Positions 1 through 10,885 of a stretch of 64,000 nt of DNA are shown piece after piece. This stretch comes from Heterocephalus glaber. Taxonomy: Eukaryota > Chordata > Mammalia > Rodentia > Bathyergidae. The position numbers and the translations under genes were made by a program. How positions within the stretch are numbered: position 1 is the first letter of the stretch; each line of letters opens with the position of its first letter. Under the pieces are notes generated by a model. It was given only the letters and a program-made list of their open reading frames with translations, was not told where the DNA came from and did no database searches. The stretch covers positions 18,969,415 to 19,033,414 of the forward strand of contig NW_004624732.1 in NCBI RefSeq assembly GCF_000247695.1. Direction: 5' to 3'.

Positions 1-115
1 TAAAGGTACAATTCCCAATGAGAAATGCAATTGTGTTGTATACCTACAATGTACCAATAAAAGAATTTAATACAAAATAAAATAAAATAAAATAAAATCA
101 TGTTAAAAAAAACAA
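1..115 (+). mobile_element. L1 3' terminus (plus strand)
   Basis: This is the last ~60 bp of an L1 3'UTR followed by an A-rich tail that has become an (AAAAT)n run at about 76-100. The terminal motif, ending TATACCTACAATGTACCAATA, recurs at 9,700, 21,640 and, in antisense, at 7,630, 13,310, 29,190 and 63,400, so it marks one L1 family. The rest of the element lies to the left of the window. Confidence 0.8.
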
Positions 116-1054
116 GCCCAGAAATAAAATATTTTTGTTTGTATGTGTAGTATGTTTTTCAAGTTAATGTATCAGTCAAAAATGCAGTTGTTTAAAGAAA
201 GATATAGGAAAAATGGACATGACTAGGCATGCACGGTGCTGGCCCTGAATGAATACTCCAACACTCTGGTGGCTGGAAAATTTACACAAAACCTAGTGTC
301 TGCTCAGGGGTGCTTTATGTTCAGGTACAATTGAGAGTTCAAAGGTTAAATAATTAACTGAGTATGAAGATTGTGACCCTTTCCCTGGTTTCCTCAGTCT
401 TGATGTCCACATCTCCCTTTCTGGATTCAGAGTGCAGTCCTGAGACCTAGATTTCAAATGAAGGAGAGCAGAGAGAAAGTCATGTTTTTGAATCTCTATT
501 ATAGGTGAAATAGTAAGTTGGAAGATTGATGTCATTCAGCCTTACCATGAACACTTGTGGTAGTTTTCCTAGTAGTGTACCTTTTGCTTGGGTGAAAAAC
601 ACCAAGATTTGACCCATTACATGATCACAGTTTGGAGGGAGAGACAACATGACCCTGACAAAAGTGTACTGGTCCTGCAGGCTGATCTGTGCCTTCTGGC
701 CAAGTCCATGTTGAGTGGCCACACAACAGAACCCCAGCATTGACATAGGAGGAAGTGACAATCAGAAAATGCTACAAAGGCATGTGTGACATTTTCCCCC
801 AGAGACCTGATTATTAGGCCTTTGCTTGTAGGCGCTGATTGAGAGTAAGGCCAATTCTAAGTTTTCTCCAATCTAAACTATTTGAAATGAGTCCTAACTC
901 ACTATCCTCAGTAGACAATTGGTTAATATAAGGAGACAGTTTATGTGACTCAGGACCCGGGCTGTGTTTCTCTTGAACACACCCCTGGAACAAGATTCAG
1001 AACAAAGCGATGGCAAGAAAATACAAAAATGGCCTTTCAGGAAGATAGGTCAGA
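116..1054. other. No recognisable feature
   Basis: AT-rich unique sequence. Short open frames on the minus strand at 293-761 have no recognisable domain and look like chance frames. Confidence 0.5.
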
Positions 1055-1345
1055 ATATTAATAGCTCACATTTATTTAATAGTTTTTGCGTGGCTGACCT
1101 TATTCCAAGAAATTTATACAAAGTAGAAGATTTAAACCTCACAACAGTGTCATGGGAGAAACAGTGTTAACTCTATTCTGCAGACCCAGTTAGTTTTTGG
1201 GGGGTTTTTTGTTTCATTTTGTTTTTTTGTTTTTTGTGGTACTGGACATCAAACTCAGGACCTTGTGCTTTCCAGGCAGGCACGGTGCCACTGAGCTAAA
1301 TCCCTAGCTCTGAAGACCCAGTTTTTGAGGCCCAAAGAACTTATG
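1055..1345 (+). mobile_element. MIR SINE, interrupted by an ID SINE
   Basis: The segment from TTAATAGCTCACATTTATTT through AACCTCACAACAGTG follows the usual MIR core and 3' part. After the ID insertion it resumes at about 1324 with GAGGCCCAAAGAACTTATGC. This is an ancient mammalian tRNA-derived SINE, diverged and incomplete. Confidence 0.6.
1192..1313 (-). mobile_element. ID SINE inside MIR
   Basis: On the minus strand this is a tRNA-like ID element with a GATTTAGCTCAGTGGCACCG-type A box, a GTCCTGAGTTTGATG-type B box and an A-rich tail, seen on the plus strand as the T-rich run at 1200-1236. It is flanked by a perfect 10-bp target duplication AGACCCAGTT at 1182-1191 and 1314-1323, so the ends are well defined. 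It is Pol III-derived and moved by L1 machinery. Confidence 0.9.
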
Positions 1346-3325
1346 CAGTTGGAAATAGACTGAACCATGATTTGCACTCTCTACTTCTAGCAGAGATTCT
1401 GGGACACAGAAATTTCTCATTAATAGTAGTTGAAAGAGCCAAGGCCAGATGTACAGCACAGGTTCCCACAAATTTTCTTCACTGTAGCAGTTTCTGGACT
1501 ACATTTGACAGAGGATGATTTTCATAAATTCATTCCAAATCTGTTCCTCTGATTTGACCCACATAAGATGGCATCTGATAGATTTGGAAAAGAAATATGG
1601 AGCTAACATGAGTGATGTTGTTCATAATAAAAGATAATATTAAAAATGTAATCAGATATAGAAAGGGAAATAGGAACTATTTCTCAGATGTTAATTTAAT
1701 TTCTTCTGTTGCCTGTGATAGCAAAAGATTTGTCTCCAAAATAGACCTGCAAAAAGGTCAAAATTCAGTGCTTTGGCCTTGCAAAATATTATGATATAAA
1801 ACCAATCCTCAAGGAATGGTAGATAGCTGCTCACTGAGAATTGCAGGATGTATCATGAAACTCTGACCTATTGATTTGATTCAGCTTCATGAACCCTAAA
1901 AGGAAAATAGACTTTTTTAGGCACTTTGTTGGTTTACCTCCATGGATGAAACTTCAGTGCCAGACAGCTTCTCCTCCTATGCCTGTTTTAAATTTCCTAT
2001 TCCCAGGTGGTAGGAGAAGTTGGGGAATAGAGATTGGAAAATATGAATAGTCCTATGAGACCAGATTCCTCAGACCTGGGATAAGTCTGTCCCCTGATCT
2101 GGGTCTAATTTCTCCATCATCATTGGCTTACAAAATGCTGATAACACGTGTTCATGTGTGTAAGAATGGATTCTCTTTAAACTCTAAAGTTCCTTCCAAA
2201 TATAAGATTTTTGATCCAAACAGTCTACAAGGCTAACTACACTGAAATATTAGTTGCTGGCTTTAAGTAATTTTAATGCCCTGACCTAAAAATATCCTTA
2301 TTTCTCAGAATGTTCTCACCATGACAACCATTGATTTCAATGTGGCTGATGGTCTGATTTTTTAAAGTCAGGTGAATTTAAGGCACTTTGGAAATTAGGC
2401 GATGGGCCAGAGTAGACATAGACATCGACCTTTCCTTTATTCTCCAAGAGCCCTGGTGCTTGTAGTAGTAGTTTTAAAAGTGTCCTTTATGCCTTTAAGA
2501 AAAATATCAATCCTTTCTTTCCTCTAACCTTACTTTTATTTTTCCCAACCAAAAAAAAGTACTGTAACATCCAAAGTTACCACGTATGTAATGCCATCAT
2601 TGCTGACAACAACACTTTTCTTGCTTAATAAGGATAGCCTGGAGCCTATGTTAAAGGAAAATAGAAAATAACCAATAGTTTCCTGCAAAAGAAAGTCAAC
2701 TAAATAGCTGAACACTGGTCCTCTTGAATGTGAGCTGATTATATACCAAGCTGAAAAGCTCAGAGGGCCATGAAAATGTATCTCCTTTTTGTTTTGTTTT
2801 GTTTTATTTTTGCCTCTAACCATTTTCTTTTGTTTTAGTTATGAATGTTCTAGTTTGTAAATTAGTAAAAAGTTATGTGCTTGAAATTTATCCAAACCTA
2901 TTTTTTAGCCTTCCTTTTTCAAGCTGGGTTGAAAAATATCCAAATGGTTAGAACCAACTTCTCCCAATCCATCTTGGTCTTTTTTACTTCTTTTTCTCCT
3001 TTTTCTACTTGCTTTTATCTACCATTATCCATCTTTTTACTTTTTTCCAACTCTTAGTTAATAAGAATAACTCATGAAATGTAAAAATCCTTATAAGTGA
3101 AGTTGTTGGAAAAGGGCTTTCTTAGACGTAGCCTGTTATTTTTAGAAATAGTATCTATAATGTGGCATTCGATGAGCATTGGAGTCTGCATGGTGACACA
3201 AGACACACTTGTTGGGTGCTGAGGTTAAACAATAAATAATCCCTTTCTTCAGAATCTGGGTGGAGAGAGTGTGCATAATTATCTTGATTGAGAAGTCCAC
3301 AAATGTATTAGATAATTAGGAAATA
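1346..3325. other. No recognisable feature
   Basis: About 2 kb of AT-rich unique sequence with no repeat I can name. The open frames at 1612-1794, 2536-2823 and 2875-3057 are low-complexity and have no domain. Decayed ancient repeats may be present below recognition by eye. Confidence 0.45.
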
Positions 3326-3367
3326 AATTTATTTATGTAATTGTGTAATTTATTTATGTAATTGTGT
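3326..3367. repeat. Perfect tandem duplication of 21 bp
   Basis: The 21-bp unit beginning AATTTATTTATGTAATTGTG occurs twice head to tail, at 3326-3346 and 3347-3367, with no mismatch, suggesting a recent local duplication. Confidence 0.9.
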
Positions 3368-3690
3368 TCTGTCAATGTTCCTTTGATGTTGAAGACAGCT
3401 AATTTAGTGCCATTTTAATCTACAAGACTCCAGTTGGATTTATTGCATTATATTTTCTAGGTGAAAGCCTTGGAGCTAAACCTTTTTCTTCCATAGTTGT
3501 GAATTCATTCACTGTAAGAATACTTGTTGTATCATGATGATTAGAAATGCTAACTTAATCCCACTCCTTTTATCATGCATGATAAAAATTAGATGCAAAA
3601 GTTCAACATTGTCTGCCGTTTACCTGCTACCAGCTGAAAGAGAGGTATGAGCTAATGTGTTGTCTATTCACATTAGAGTGAATTCACACC

Positions 3691-3821
3691 CTGAGCATAG
3701 CGGTGTATGTCTCTAGTGCCAGCATTCAGGAAGCTGACCTGGGAGGGTCTCTTGAGCTCAGGAGTCCCAGGCCAGCCTAGGCAATTTCATGAAACCCTGT
3801 TTCAAAAAGTAAACAAACAAG
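3691..3821 (+). mobile_element. B1-like (7SL-derived) SINE
   Basis: A 7SL-related monomer: a GGTGTATGTCTCTAGTGCC-type left end, then the GCCAGCCTAGGCAA block, then CCCTGTTTCAAAAAG and an A-rich tail with CAAA repeats. It is diverged, and no clear target duplication was found. Confidence 0.7.
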
Positions 3822-4109
3822 CAGGACATACTCACAGATTGTCGGAGAAATTAATTGAAATTTTGATTTTCCTTCTCTATCTTTAGACTGCTTTCTCTGC
3901 CTGGGTTATCTTTTATGGTAAATTTTATATGTTAAAGCACCAAAAAATAAATCAACAGAGTATGTTGGATTTCAGCCAAGGCCATCTATGTGTTTTAGGA
4001 ATACATACAAATTTTATCTATGAAAAACTGAAATGCATACCTATGTGCAACTCAGGATCCCACTGGTATTTATGACAATGAGACTTAACCCAAGTTTCTA
4101 CCCTACAAA
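3822..4109. other. No recognisable feature
   Basis: AT-rich unique sequence; nothing identifiable. Confidence 0.45.
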
Positions 4110-4625
4110 GCTATTATCATTGTATTAGAGATCTTCAGAGAACCACTCAATAAGAACCAATAATTTTTTATATAAAAATATTTGTTATGAAGTATTGGCT
4201 TTTTCCATATTGAAGCTAAAAGTGTTCATGGATCTGATGGAGGCTGAAGAAAGCCAATGGATGTAGTTGCTATCCACACCAAAAACCTGAGAACCAGGAG
4301 AGCCAATAGCATGAGGTACAGTCCAATTCCAAAGTTATAAGAACCAGGCACACTTATGTCAAAGGACCAAAAGGGATGAATGTGTCAGCTCCAGTAAGGA
4401 GAACATATTCATCCTTCCTCTGTTTATTTTCACATATTGAGAACCTCAACACATCAGATAATCCCCACCAGAATTGTTGAGACCAATTTTCTTTATTCAG
4501 TCTAGTCACTCAAAACTAATCTCTACCAGAAACATTTTCATGGATGCCCCAGAAATAATGTTTTACCAGCCACATAGGCATCTTTTAGTAAAGTCAGTTA
4601 ACACATTAAATTAATCCCTGGAAAT
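4110..4625 (-). mobile_element. Ancient antisense LTR remnant (MaLR/ERVL-like)
   Basis: The order of motifs, GTATTAGAGATCTTCAGAGAA, then ATGGAGGCTGAAGAAAGCC, then GAGAACCAGGAGAGCCAA, then CCAGAAATAATGTTTTACC, is that of a common mammalian LTR repeat read in antisense. A related copy lies at 10,440-10,885. It is heavily decayed and I am not sure of the family name. Confidence 0.5.
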
Positions 4626-5923
4626 AGTAATTCGACATACACCCAGTATATGCTTGCTATAGTTATTTCAATCTAGCCTATATGAGGTACACTCAAATAA
4701 TACATTAAGGTTTATATGTCAAAAGATTTATTACAGTAAAAGACATATGGCCATTTATTCCCCTCAAGAAACTCCTCTTGTGTCAAAGTTATCCCATTGA
4801 TCTTTCCTCTTTCTACAAGAGTTCTGGAGATACTCTTTTGCTTTTTCATGACGCTGTCACAGATGCCTTGCTTTCCTGAGTCTGTCCAAAACATTTACCC
4901 TTCCTGTTTACTTTGACTTTGAGAAGTCAGGAATCGTATAGTGCCAGAACTGGTGAATAGGTGGATGAGGACACAGTTACGGTTTTATGACCATGCCTTT
5001 CTGGTGGATCGCACTAGGCAGCAGCTTTCAACTTTTTAAAAAAAAATTGTGCTTCATAAAGACATGCACAAAAGAAGACATTCAGAACTACTTTAGAGAA
5101 TGGGAAGAATTAAGATATGTTTGAAACAAAAGGGAGTGTTTCGGGGGTATCAATAGCAACATGTCTTTCACCAAAATAAATTATTTGTATTCAAAGAATC
5201 ACCATATATTTAGATATTTCATTCAATGCCTTAAAATATATGCATGTGTTGAATACTTGCATCCTACTCTATGTATAAAAACTCAGTTTTCGAGAGATAA
5301 GATACCTGCATCTTCCATATGTTCATTTTTTCTTTTTATTTAGACAAGTGAACAAGTGATTAGATGCACATTGATTCCTATAACTGTGATCCCAGACTAA
5401 TCGGTTAAGAAATATAAATGAACGGGACATATCTGGCAAAACATATGATAAAATTATGAACAGGCACATGAAGGAGTCAGATAAAGATGTCTGGGTGAAC
5501 TGGTTGATGGGGTGTGAAGCTTATCCTTATTATTAGAGGAAAGAGGAGATTGTATGATGCAAAAGATCGAGAAGTGCATTTCAGGGAACTGAAACAAGTA
5601 TAGGAAGAGGAGAAAGAGGGGAATGGGCATAAATGCTGCATGTGACAAAAATAGCTTCTAATACAGAGACCATTTTACTCTACTATTATTATGAGTAGAA
5701 ACAGGGATTAAGTATACATTTTCTTAATTGGGCAAGTGATTGACAGTCAATCATATGTCACACTCTAGTCACTGCAAAGATCAGAGAAAGGTAAAGCAAT
5801 TCTTCAGGTGGTTCTTCTGTGAACGCAGATACAAGCTCACAGCCCTGTGCACAAGAGTGTTTTACTAAGGATGCACAAATCCCAGGGAGAGGTGTAACCA
5901 AGGGCATCGAAACAGAAAAACTG
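4626..5923. other. No recognisable feature
   Basis: AT-rich unique sequence without a repeat or gene I can support. The short frames at 4712-4894, 5161-5343 and 5454-5648 look like chance. Confidence 0.45.
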
Positions 5924-5932
5924 AAAAACTGT

Positions 5933-5959
5933 CCTTTTTTTTTTTTGGTACTGGGGATC
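5933..5959 (-). mobile_element. Ultra-short 5'-truncated ID SINE copy
   Basis: Only the last ~14 bp of an ID element (plus-strand GGTACTGGGGATC) and its tail (T run) remain, yet the insert is bounded by a perfect 9-bp direct repeat AAAAACTGT at 5924-5932 and 5960-5968. That makes it a genuine retroposed fragment of about 27 bp rather than a decayed full copy. Confidence 0.7.
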
Positions 5960-5968
5960 AAAAACTGT

Positions 5969-7609
5969 ATTTTTTGATAAGATCTGTTGGGCATATTAGC
6001 CTCACTAAATTTGAACATTTTGGTAGCATTCGTGGAAAATGAGATTTTTAGAAACAGCTGTACACAAAACAATTTAATGAATCAAATATATGTCCTTCAA
6101 ATACCTTATTTGAAAGCTAATATTATGCCCCTTACATTTGATGTCCTTCCTGTCATATCAGTTAGTTTCAGGAAGAAAATGCTTCCTTGTTCTGGATGGC
6201 GGCATTCAAAGCCTGCCATCATTGAAATGTTATTTTTTATAAATAAAGTCAATAATCAGAGAAGGAAGGAGAGTATAGGGCAGCTGGAAGACTTGAGCTA
6301 AGGAGACCATAAATTTCTGTTTTCTTTTGTCCTCCTCTGCTGCTGTCTTGACAGGTGGCTACAGGGGAAGTTGCTCTGTCCCAGTAGCTTCTGGGTCTCC
6401 TTGGGTATCTGAGATAATGAAGTACACTCTGCACCACTGTTGCATCACTGGACACCTTAAGCATAATAACAGACTGTTGGAGTCACAGAGCTTCCTATGT
6501 GCTGCTCTTGTTATTGAAGGACAGGAGGCACTGAAGAACCCAACATATCAAATCCTGAATGGGTATTTAAGGGCAAGCATAAGAAAATGTTTTCTAAAGA
6601 CATTTCTACAGTACAGTAAATATACTTTTTCATGACTTCGGAATGTTTGAAAGTATTGGCCACTTAATTTGAAAAATATCCTTGGATTTTAAAAAATGTC
6701 TGATATCTCAAGATTGAATTTATCTTTTATCTATGTGTTTTTGGTCAGAACACCCAACCCTGCTGAAGAAACTTATCCCTAGATAATGAAACGCTGCTGT
6801 ATCATTCTGGGTGGATTTAATCAGTAGGCATCAGTGTCTGTGTGTCCCATCCCTGATGATGTTGACTTTGCTTCTTAGTAGACTTGATGTTTGCCAGGAT
6901 GCTGCACTGTGAAGTTGCTAGTCTCTCCTTCATAATTAATAAGTCACTTATAAGAAGATATTTTAGAAACATGTAAATAGCCTATTTCTCATCAAACATC
7001 CATAATTTTTGTACATACTAATGGCTTTTTTAAAAACTATTATTGCTAAGATTTTTGGAAAAGATAATTTTCCACCTCTATCTTTTATTTTAGTTTTATA
7101 ATGCTATTCTACTCTCAGGAAAATCTATATCTTCCGCCTCATTTGTTTATTTAGTCCTTATTTACTTCAGAACAAACACGTCATGCATTTTCACTCCGTT
7201 GAATATAAAGTTATCTGTTATAGTTGTTACTGCTTTAATGATGAAATGTTCCAGTTTTGGCCACTCAGAGCTTTTCACTTGGCTCCTATTCTTCTGATGC
7301 ATTCCTATCCATTGATCTTGAGGGGTTTTTTTCACTCCTGACCTACAAAATGTTCAGAGTGCACTTGTATTTACCTATTCCTAGGACTGAAAATGGCCAT
7401 TTTCCCATGGAGTCTGGGTACCTTTTCATGAGAAAGAGTGGGCTTTGGTTGCTGATGCTGTATCTCTGCTTTGGGGCTCAGTGAAGCCAGGAAATACTAA
7501 AAATGGATAGATATAAATACTTAATATCTTCATAACTTTACTTTTATCTATCTAAAACCTTGAATTTGTATTGACATCTCAATTCTGACCCCACTCCACA
7601 AGATGCAGT
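5969..7609. other. No recognisable feature
   Basis: Unique AT-rich sequence. Overlapping open frames on both strands at 5987-6635, up to 104 aa, have no recognisable domains. I see no splice-site and reading-frame combination that would support an exon. Confidence 0.45.
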
Positions 7610-7621
7610 TTGCTCTTGGTT

Positions 7622-7850
7622 TCTTTTTTGGTACATTTTAAGTACACAATATGATGACATTCATCATTGGGAATTTGTACCTGTACATGATGTATCTTGG
7701 TTCTTATTTTTTCCCCCATTCCTCTGCCTTCCCTTCAACCCCTACACCCCTCTCTATTTACAAAGACTTTGTTTCAGTTTTTTCCTTTTCTCACATTTTT
7801 TCCTTTCTCTTTTTTTCCTTTCCCCTTTGTTCTTGCTTTTTTAAATCATA
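7622..7850 (-). mobile_element. L1 3' end (minus strand), 5'-truncated
   Basis: Plus-strand TTTTTTGGTACATTTTAAG marks the tail and terminal motif of the L1 family shared with 13,310, 29,190 and 63,400, followed by its pyrimidine-rich (antisense) 3'UTR. Only ~230 bp is kept. An imperfect candidate target repeat lies at 7610-7621 and 7828-7839 (10 of 12 matching), which is weak. Confidence 0.8.
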
Positions 7851-8195
7851 TTTGTAAGTTGTTTTAATTGAGTGAAATGTTGTCACTACTATATTTGTTG
7901 TCTTTCATTTTTCTACTTGTAACCATTATACACAAAAGTTGGTTTCTGAACGTCAAACTCCTATCACTGAGAAAGGAACCTTCTAATCAGAGCTCACTAT
8001 CAGTCCATTGTTAATTCTGTCTTCCATCTAAGGATAGATAGTCAAAGCCCTGCATTCTAAAGCTACTGAAACTAAACTTCTTTGTTTTCAGAGTAGTTAT
8101 AATATTGGCTTGAAATGCAGTTATATCATTCTGCTTTCTTTAAATATCATCTTAGGATGTTTTTCTTCCCAATCCTTAGTCATTCATGTTATATT

Positions 8196-8271
8196 TTATT
8201 TAATTATATTTATTTATTTTTTAGTAGTGGGGATCAAACTCAGAACCTTGCGTTTGCAAGGCAGGCATCGG
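8196..8271 (-). mobile_element. ID SINE, 5'-truncated
   Basis: The antisense ID 3' part (GTGGGGATCAAACTCAGAACC) is preceded by a T/A-rich tail. It is flanked by an 11-bp target duplication CATGTTATATT at 8185-8195 and 8272-8282. The 5' end, including the A box, is missing. Confidence 0.85.
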
Positions 8272-8282
8272 CATGTTATATT

Positions 8283-8751
8283 GTAGACTTTGTAAATATT
8301 ATCTTTATATCTTAGGTCACAACTATCCTACAACATACAATCAAGAAGGCCTTTTCCCCTGCCCTCAATATTTCAACTCCATTCATAAGAAACTTTACAG
8401 GTAATAAATCTCATTACTGCATGAAGTATTTTTACACTCTTTCTTTATTGACAATGAGTTCAATACACATATATTTACGTCTCATAGCTCTACAAAAAAT
8501 AAAATATTTAAATTACTTTTTTTACTAGTCTTACCAATATATTCTGGTCTGGAAATCATTCCATAAGAGGTGGGTACACTGAATTATTCACCTAATCTCT
8601 AACATATGAGTATTTATGTCATAGCCAATGCTGTGTAATGAGAGACAGGTGCAGTGAGTAGTCTTGTGCCTATATACTTTTACAGTGTTGAGAGTCTATC
8701 TTCAGAATAAATTCCTAAAAGGAAAACTCTGGGAACAAAAGCTAAATTTAT
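8283..8751. other. No recognisable feature
   Basis: AT-rich unique sequence. Confidence 0.45.
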
Positions 8752-8763
8752 TTTTAGTTTTGT

Positions 8764-8878
8764 TTTTTGTTTTTGTTTTTTGAAGCAGGCCTCCCTATGT
8801 AGCTCAGGCTTGAACCCTCAGTGATTCTCCTGCTTCAGCTTCCTGAATGCTAGGATTACAAGCATTAATTTTAGTTTT
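8764..8878 (-). mobile_element. B1 SINE
   Basis: Antisense 7SL-derived monomer: T-rich tail, CCTATGTAGCTCAGGCTTG, CTCCTGCTTCAGCTTCCTGA, GCTAGGATTACAAGCATTA. It is flanked by the 12-bp direct repeat TTTTAGTTTTGT at 8752-8763 and 8879-8890. Confidence 0.85.
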
Positions 8879-9029
8879 GTGACATCTTTTCAAATTATCT
8901 TTCAGAATATTATGCCAATTTCCACACCTGCCTCAAATTTGTGTGAAGTTATCTGATTAACCAAAGCCACTCTTCTCAATGTGTCCAAGGTTTTAAGCTT
9001 AAGTCTGTATTAAAATATTTCCTAAATTA

Positions 9030-9222
9030 GGCTGGTGGTGCACAACTCTAATCCCACCACTGTAAGGCAGAGATGGGCTCAAAGTTTGAGCCCAACCTGG
9101 GCAACTTAGTGGCCTAGAAATAACCTCTGTAAAATTAGAAAAAGGAGAAGAAGAAAAAAAAAAGACTGGAGATGTACCTCAGCGTAAAGGCCTTGAGTTC
9201 AATCCACGGTGCAAAATGAACA
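9030..9222 (+). mobile_element. B1-ID dimeric SINE (B1-dID type)
   Basis: A B1-like left half (GGTGGTGCACAACTCTAATCC, GAGCCCAACCTGGGCAACTT) runs through an A-rich linker at about 9127-9163 into an ID-like right half (GACTGGAGATGTACCTCAGC, GAGTTCAATCC). The same order recurs at 24,076 and, in antisense, at 43,270, 48,258 and 54,530, so it is a family and not a chance neighbourhood. Confidence 0.75.
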
Positions 9223-9430
9223 GTCCCAGAACTTCTTGATCCTAACTGTAACTTATAATAGTACTCATTGATCAATATTTCCCTCACACAGTGAGTTAAG
9301 TCTACTGAATTGATCAGAAACGATCATTATTAAATAGAATGCTTGGCACATGTCACAACTGGCTAAATATAATAGAATCTGCTTATTTCCTTCAGTAGAT
9401 TTCAGTGAAACTCATCAAGAAAAGAAAGGC

Positions 9431-9447
9431 AGGAACTGTGTCATTTT
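9431..9447 (+). repeat. Left copy of a 17-bp direct repeat (probable L1 target duplication)
   Basis: AGGAACTGTGTCATTTT is repeated exactly at 10,408-10,424, on the far side of the L1 tail and the LTR inserted in it. Confidence 0.7.
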
Positions 9448-9720
9448 TTTTTATCATTCAAAAAATATTTATTTGCAATATGTTATGTGCCAGATTATCT
9501 TCTATACACCAAGAGTAAATCTCAAAACAGTTGTAAATATGATAGAAGGGAATGGGATTAATATGAGAAAATGGAAAAATAGGAACAAAATCTTTGTAAA
9601 TAGGGAGGACTGGAGGGGTTGAAGGGAGGGCTGGGCAAGGGTGAAAAATAAGAACCAAGAGAGACTATGTAAAGGTGCAAATTTCCAATGATGAATGTCG
9701 TTATATTGTATACCTAAAAT
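9448..9720 (+). mobile_element. L1 3' end, part 1 (split by a solo LTR)
   Basis: From about 9540 the purine-rich L1 3'UTR (GAGAAAATGGAAAAATAGG, TTTGTAAATAGGGAGG) runs to the family's terminal motif TATACCTAAAATG, where the LTR interrupts it. The L1 ending resumes after the LTR at 10,376. The ~90 bp at 9448-9539 is not typical 3'UTR and contains a MIR-like stretch (ATTTATTTGCAATATGTTATGTGCC); its origin is unclear. Confidence 0.75.
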
Positions 9721-10038
9721 GTGTGGGACTGTGTGATTCAAAAATTAATTACTCCCCTAGGTTCTGTTGTAAATTTGATGGTTGGAGTGTGTTTGCCTCG
9801 GGACAATGGACAATCAGTAATAGGGCGAGATTACTCAGCCATCTGTTTGCCCTAAAACCAAATGTCCCGGGGCCCAGTATCTATAGGACAATCTGTAAAT
9901 GTGCTGACTATCCACACAGGGTGGTCATGACTATTAGTCAGGATGTCTGCTGACCATCAGCATGTGACAGTGAGCCACTAACCTTTGTTCTTTTCTTTCT
10001 GTAAATCTACATGTTAACCGCCCCCCCCCTCAAGCCCC

Positions 10039-10045
10039 TATAAAA
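10039..10045 (+). promoter_or_regulatory. TATA box of the solo LTR
   Basis: TATAAAA lies 75 bp upstream of the AATAAA signal and downstream of a run of nine C residues. The spacing fits a compact U3/R boundary. It is a core promoter by family knowledge; activity here is unknown. Confidence 0.7.
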
Positions 10046-10175
10046 CAGCCTCGGACTCTGAGCCAGTTGCCTCTCTGAGCTATTTTGCTTCAGGAGTGCC
10101 GTCTGGCCAGACTAATAAAGGTCTGTTTTCCCAACATGGCCGGTGTGTTCCTTCCCGGGTGGTCTTCGCTGTAGT

Positions 10176-10375
10176 CAGCTCCTTGGAGCATTTGGTAAGG
10201 CCTTGGTCTTACATTCTGGAGGCACCGCTGGGATCCCCGGGTGTGCTCCACTTCAGCTCCTTGGAGCATTTGGTAAGGCCCTTGGCCTTACATTCTGGAG
10301 GCACCGCTGGGATCCCTGGGTGTGCTTCACTATAGTCAGCTCCTCGGAGCGTTTGGTAAGGCCCTCGGTCTTACA
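10176..10375 (+). repeat. Three tandem copies of a 78-83 bp block in the LTR 3' part
   Basis: Copies begin at 10,176, 10,254 and 10,337, each with CAGCTCC, GGAGCATTTGGTAAGGCC (GGAGCGTTTGG in copy 3) and CTTACA. Copies 1 and 2 also share ATTCTGGAGGCACCGCTGGG. The last copy ends at the LTR terminus. The two overlapping open frames here result only from the repeat. Confidence 0.9.
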
Positions 10376-10407
10376 AATGTACCAATGATTAGAATGAATA
10401 ATCAATA
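10376..10407 (+). mobile_element. L1 3' end, part 2 (after the solo LTR)
   Basis: AATGTACCAATGATTAG continues the L1 terminal motif broken at 9721, followed by a degraded A-rich tail. The right copy of the 17-bp direct repeat starts at 10,408. Confidence 0.75.
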
Positions 10408-10439
10408 AGGAACTGTGTCATTTTAAGCCATATCTAACA

Positions 10440-10885
10440 TTACCCGGTGTATCAGTCAGTATTTACTAGAGAAACAGATATAACACAAGATATACAAATA
10501 TATATGAATTTTTCAAGATTGGCTTTCAACCCACAGAATTGGTTGAGGAAGAGTGCAGAGGGTCTGTCTGTACACTAGAGACTGAAGGATTTAGATGAAA
10601 CTCTGGAGCTCACTGCAGTGTCCCCTGTGAGTCTCTATCGGGAGCTCAGAGTCTGCCCTGGAAACCAGGAGATGAAGTCCAAGGTGAAGGTGAAGACTAC
10701 AGCTCCGAAGAAGAATCAGGGATCTGTCCTTCCTTATCTCTCCTTTATACCATCCAGGCAAAGAGCCACTCTAGGGTGAGTCTTCTACACCCTAGGGCAT
10801 GGAATTGCTAAGTGGATTTAGCTAAGCTTCTCTTAACTGAGCGTGTCATGTTGACACAATCAATCTACCATCACACCCAGTGTCT
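10440..10885 (-). mobile_element. Ancient antisense LTR remnant
   Basis: It opens with GTATCAGTCAGTATTTACTAGAGAAACAG-like sequence and closes with GTTGACACAATCAATCTACC. This is the antisense order of the same mammalian LTR repeat type as 4110-4625, with diverged internal sequence. The family is not named with confidence. Confidence 0.5.

Larger units (their letters stand above)
9722..10375 (+). mobile_element. Solo LTR of a class I (ERV1-like) endogenous retrovirus
   Basis: A complete 654-bp LTR beginning TGTGGGACTG and ending TCTTACA. It is bounded by a 4-bp target duplication AATG (9718-9721 and 10376-10379), the duplication length typical of gammaretrovirus-like elements. A TATA box TATAAAA lies at 10,039-10,045 after a C-run, and the AATAAA signal is at 10,114-10,119. 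The 3' part holds three tandem copies of a ~80-bp block. No internal viral sequence is present, so this is a solo LTR left by recombination. It sits in the last bases of an older L1, giving relative ages. It could still carry promoter activity. Confidence 0.9.

Noticed and set aside
10176..10375. CRISPR-like direct repeats
   Set aside because: Three long, near-contiguous repeats inside a retroviral LTR of a mammalian genome, with no short repeat/unique spacer pattern.
10096..10388. Two overlapping plus-strand frames with internally repeated protein sequence
   Set aside because: They translate the triplicated LTR block in two frames; both being open follows from the repeat.
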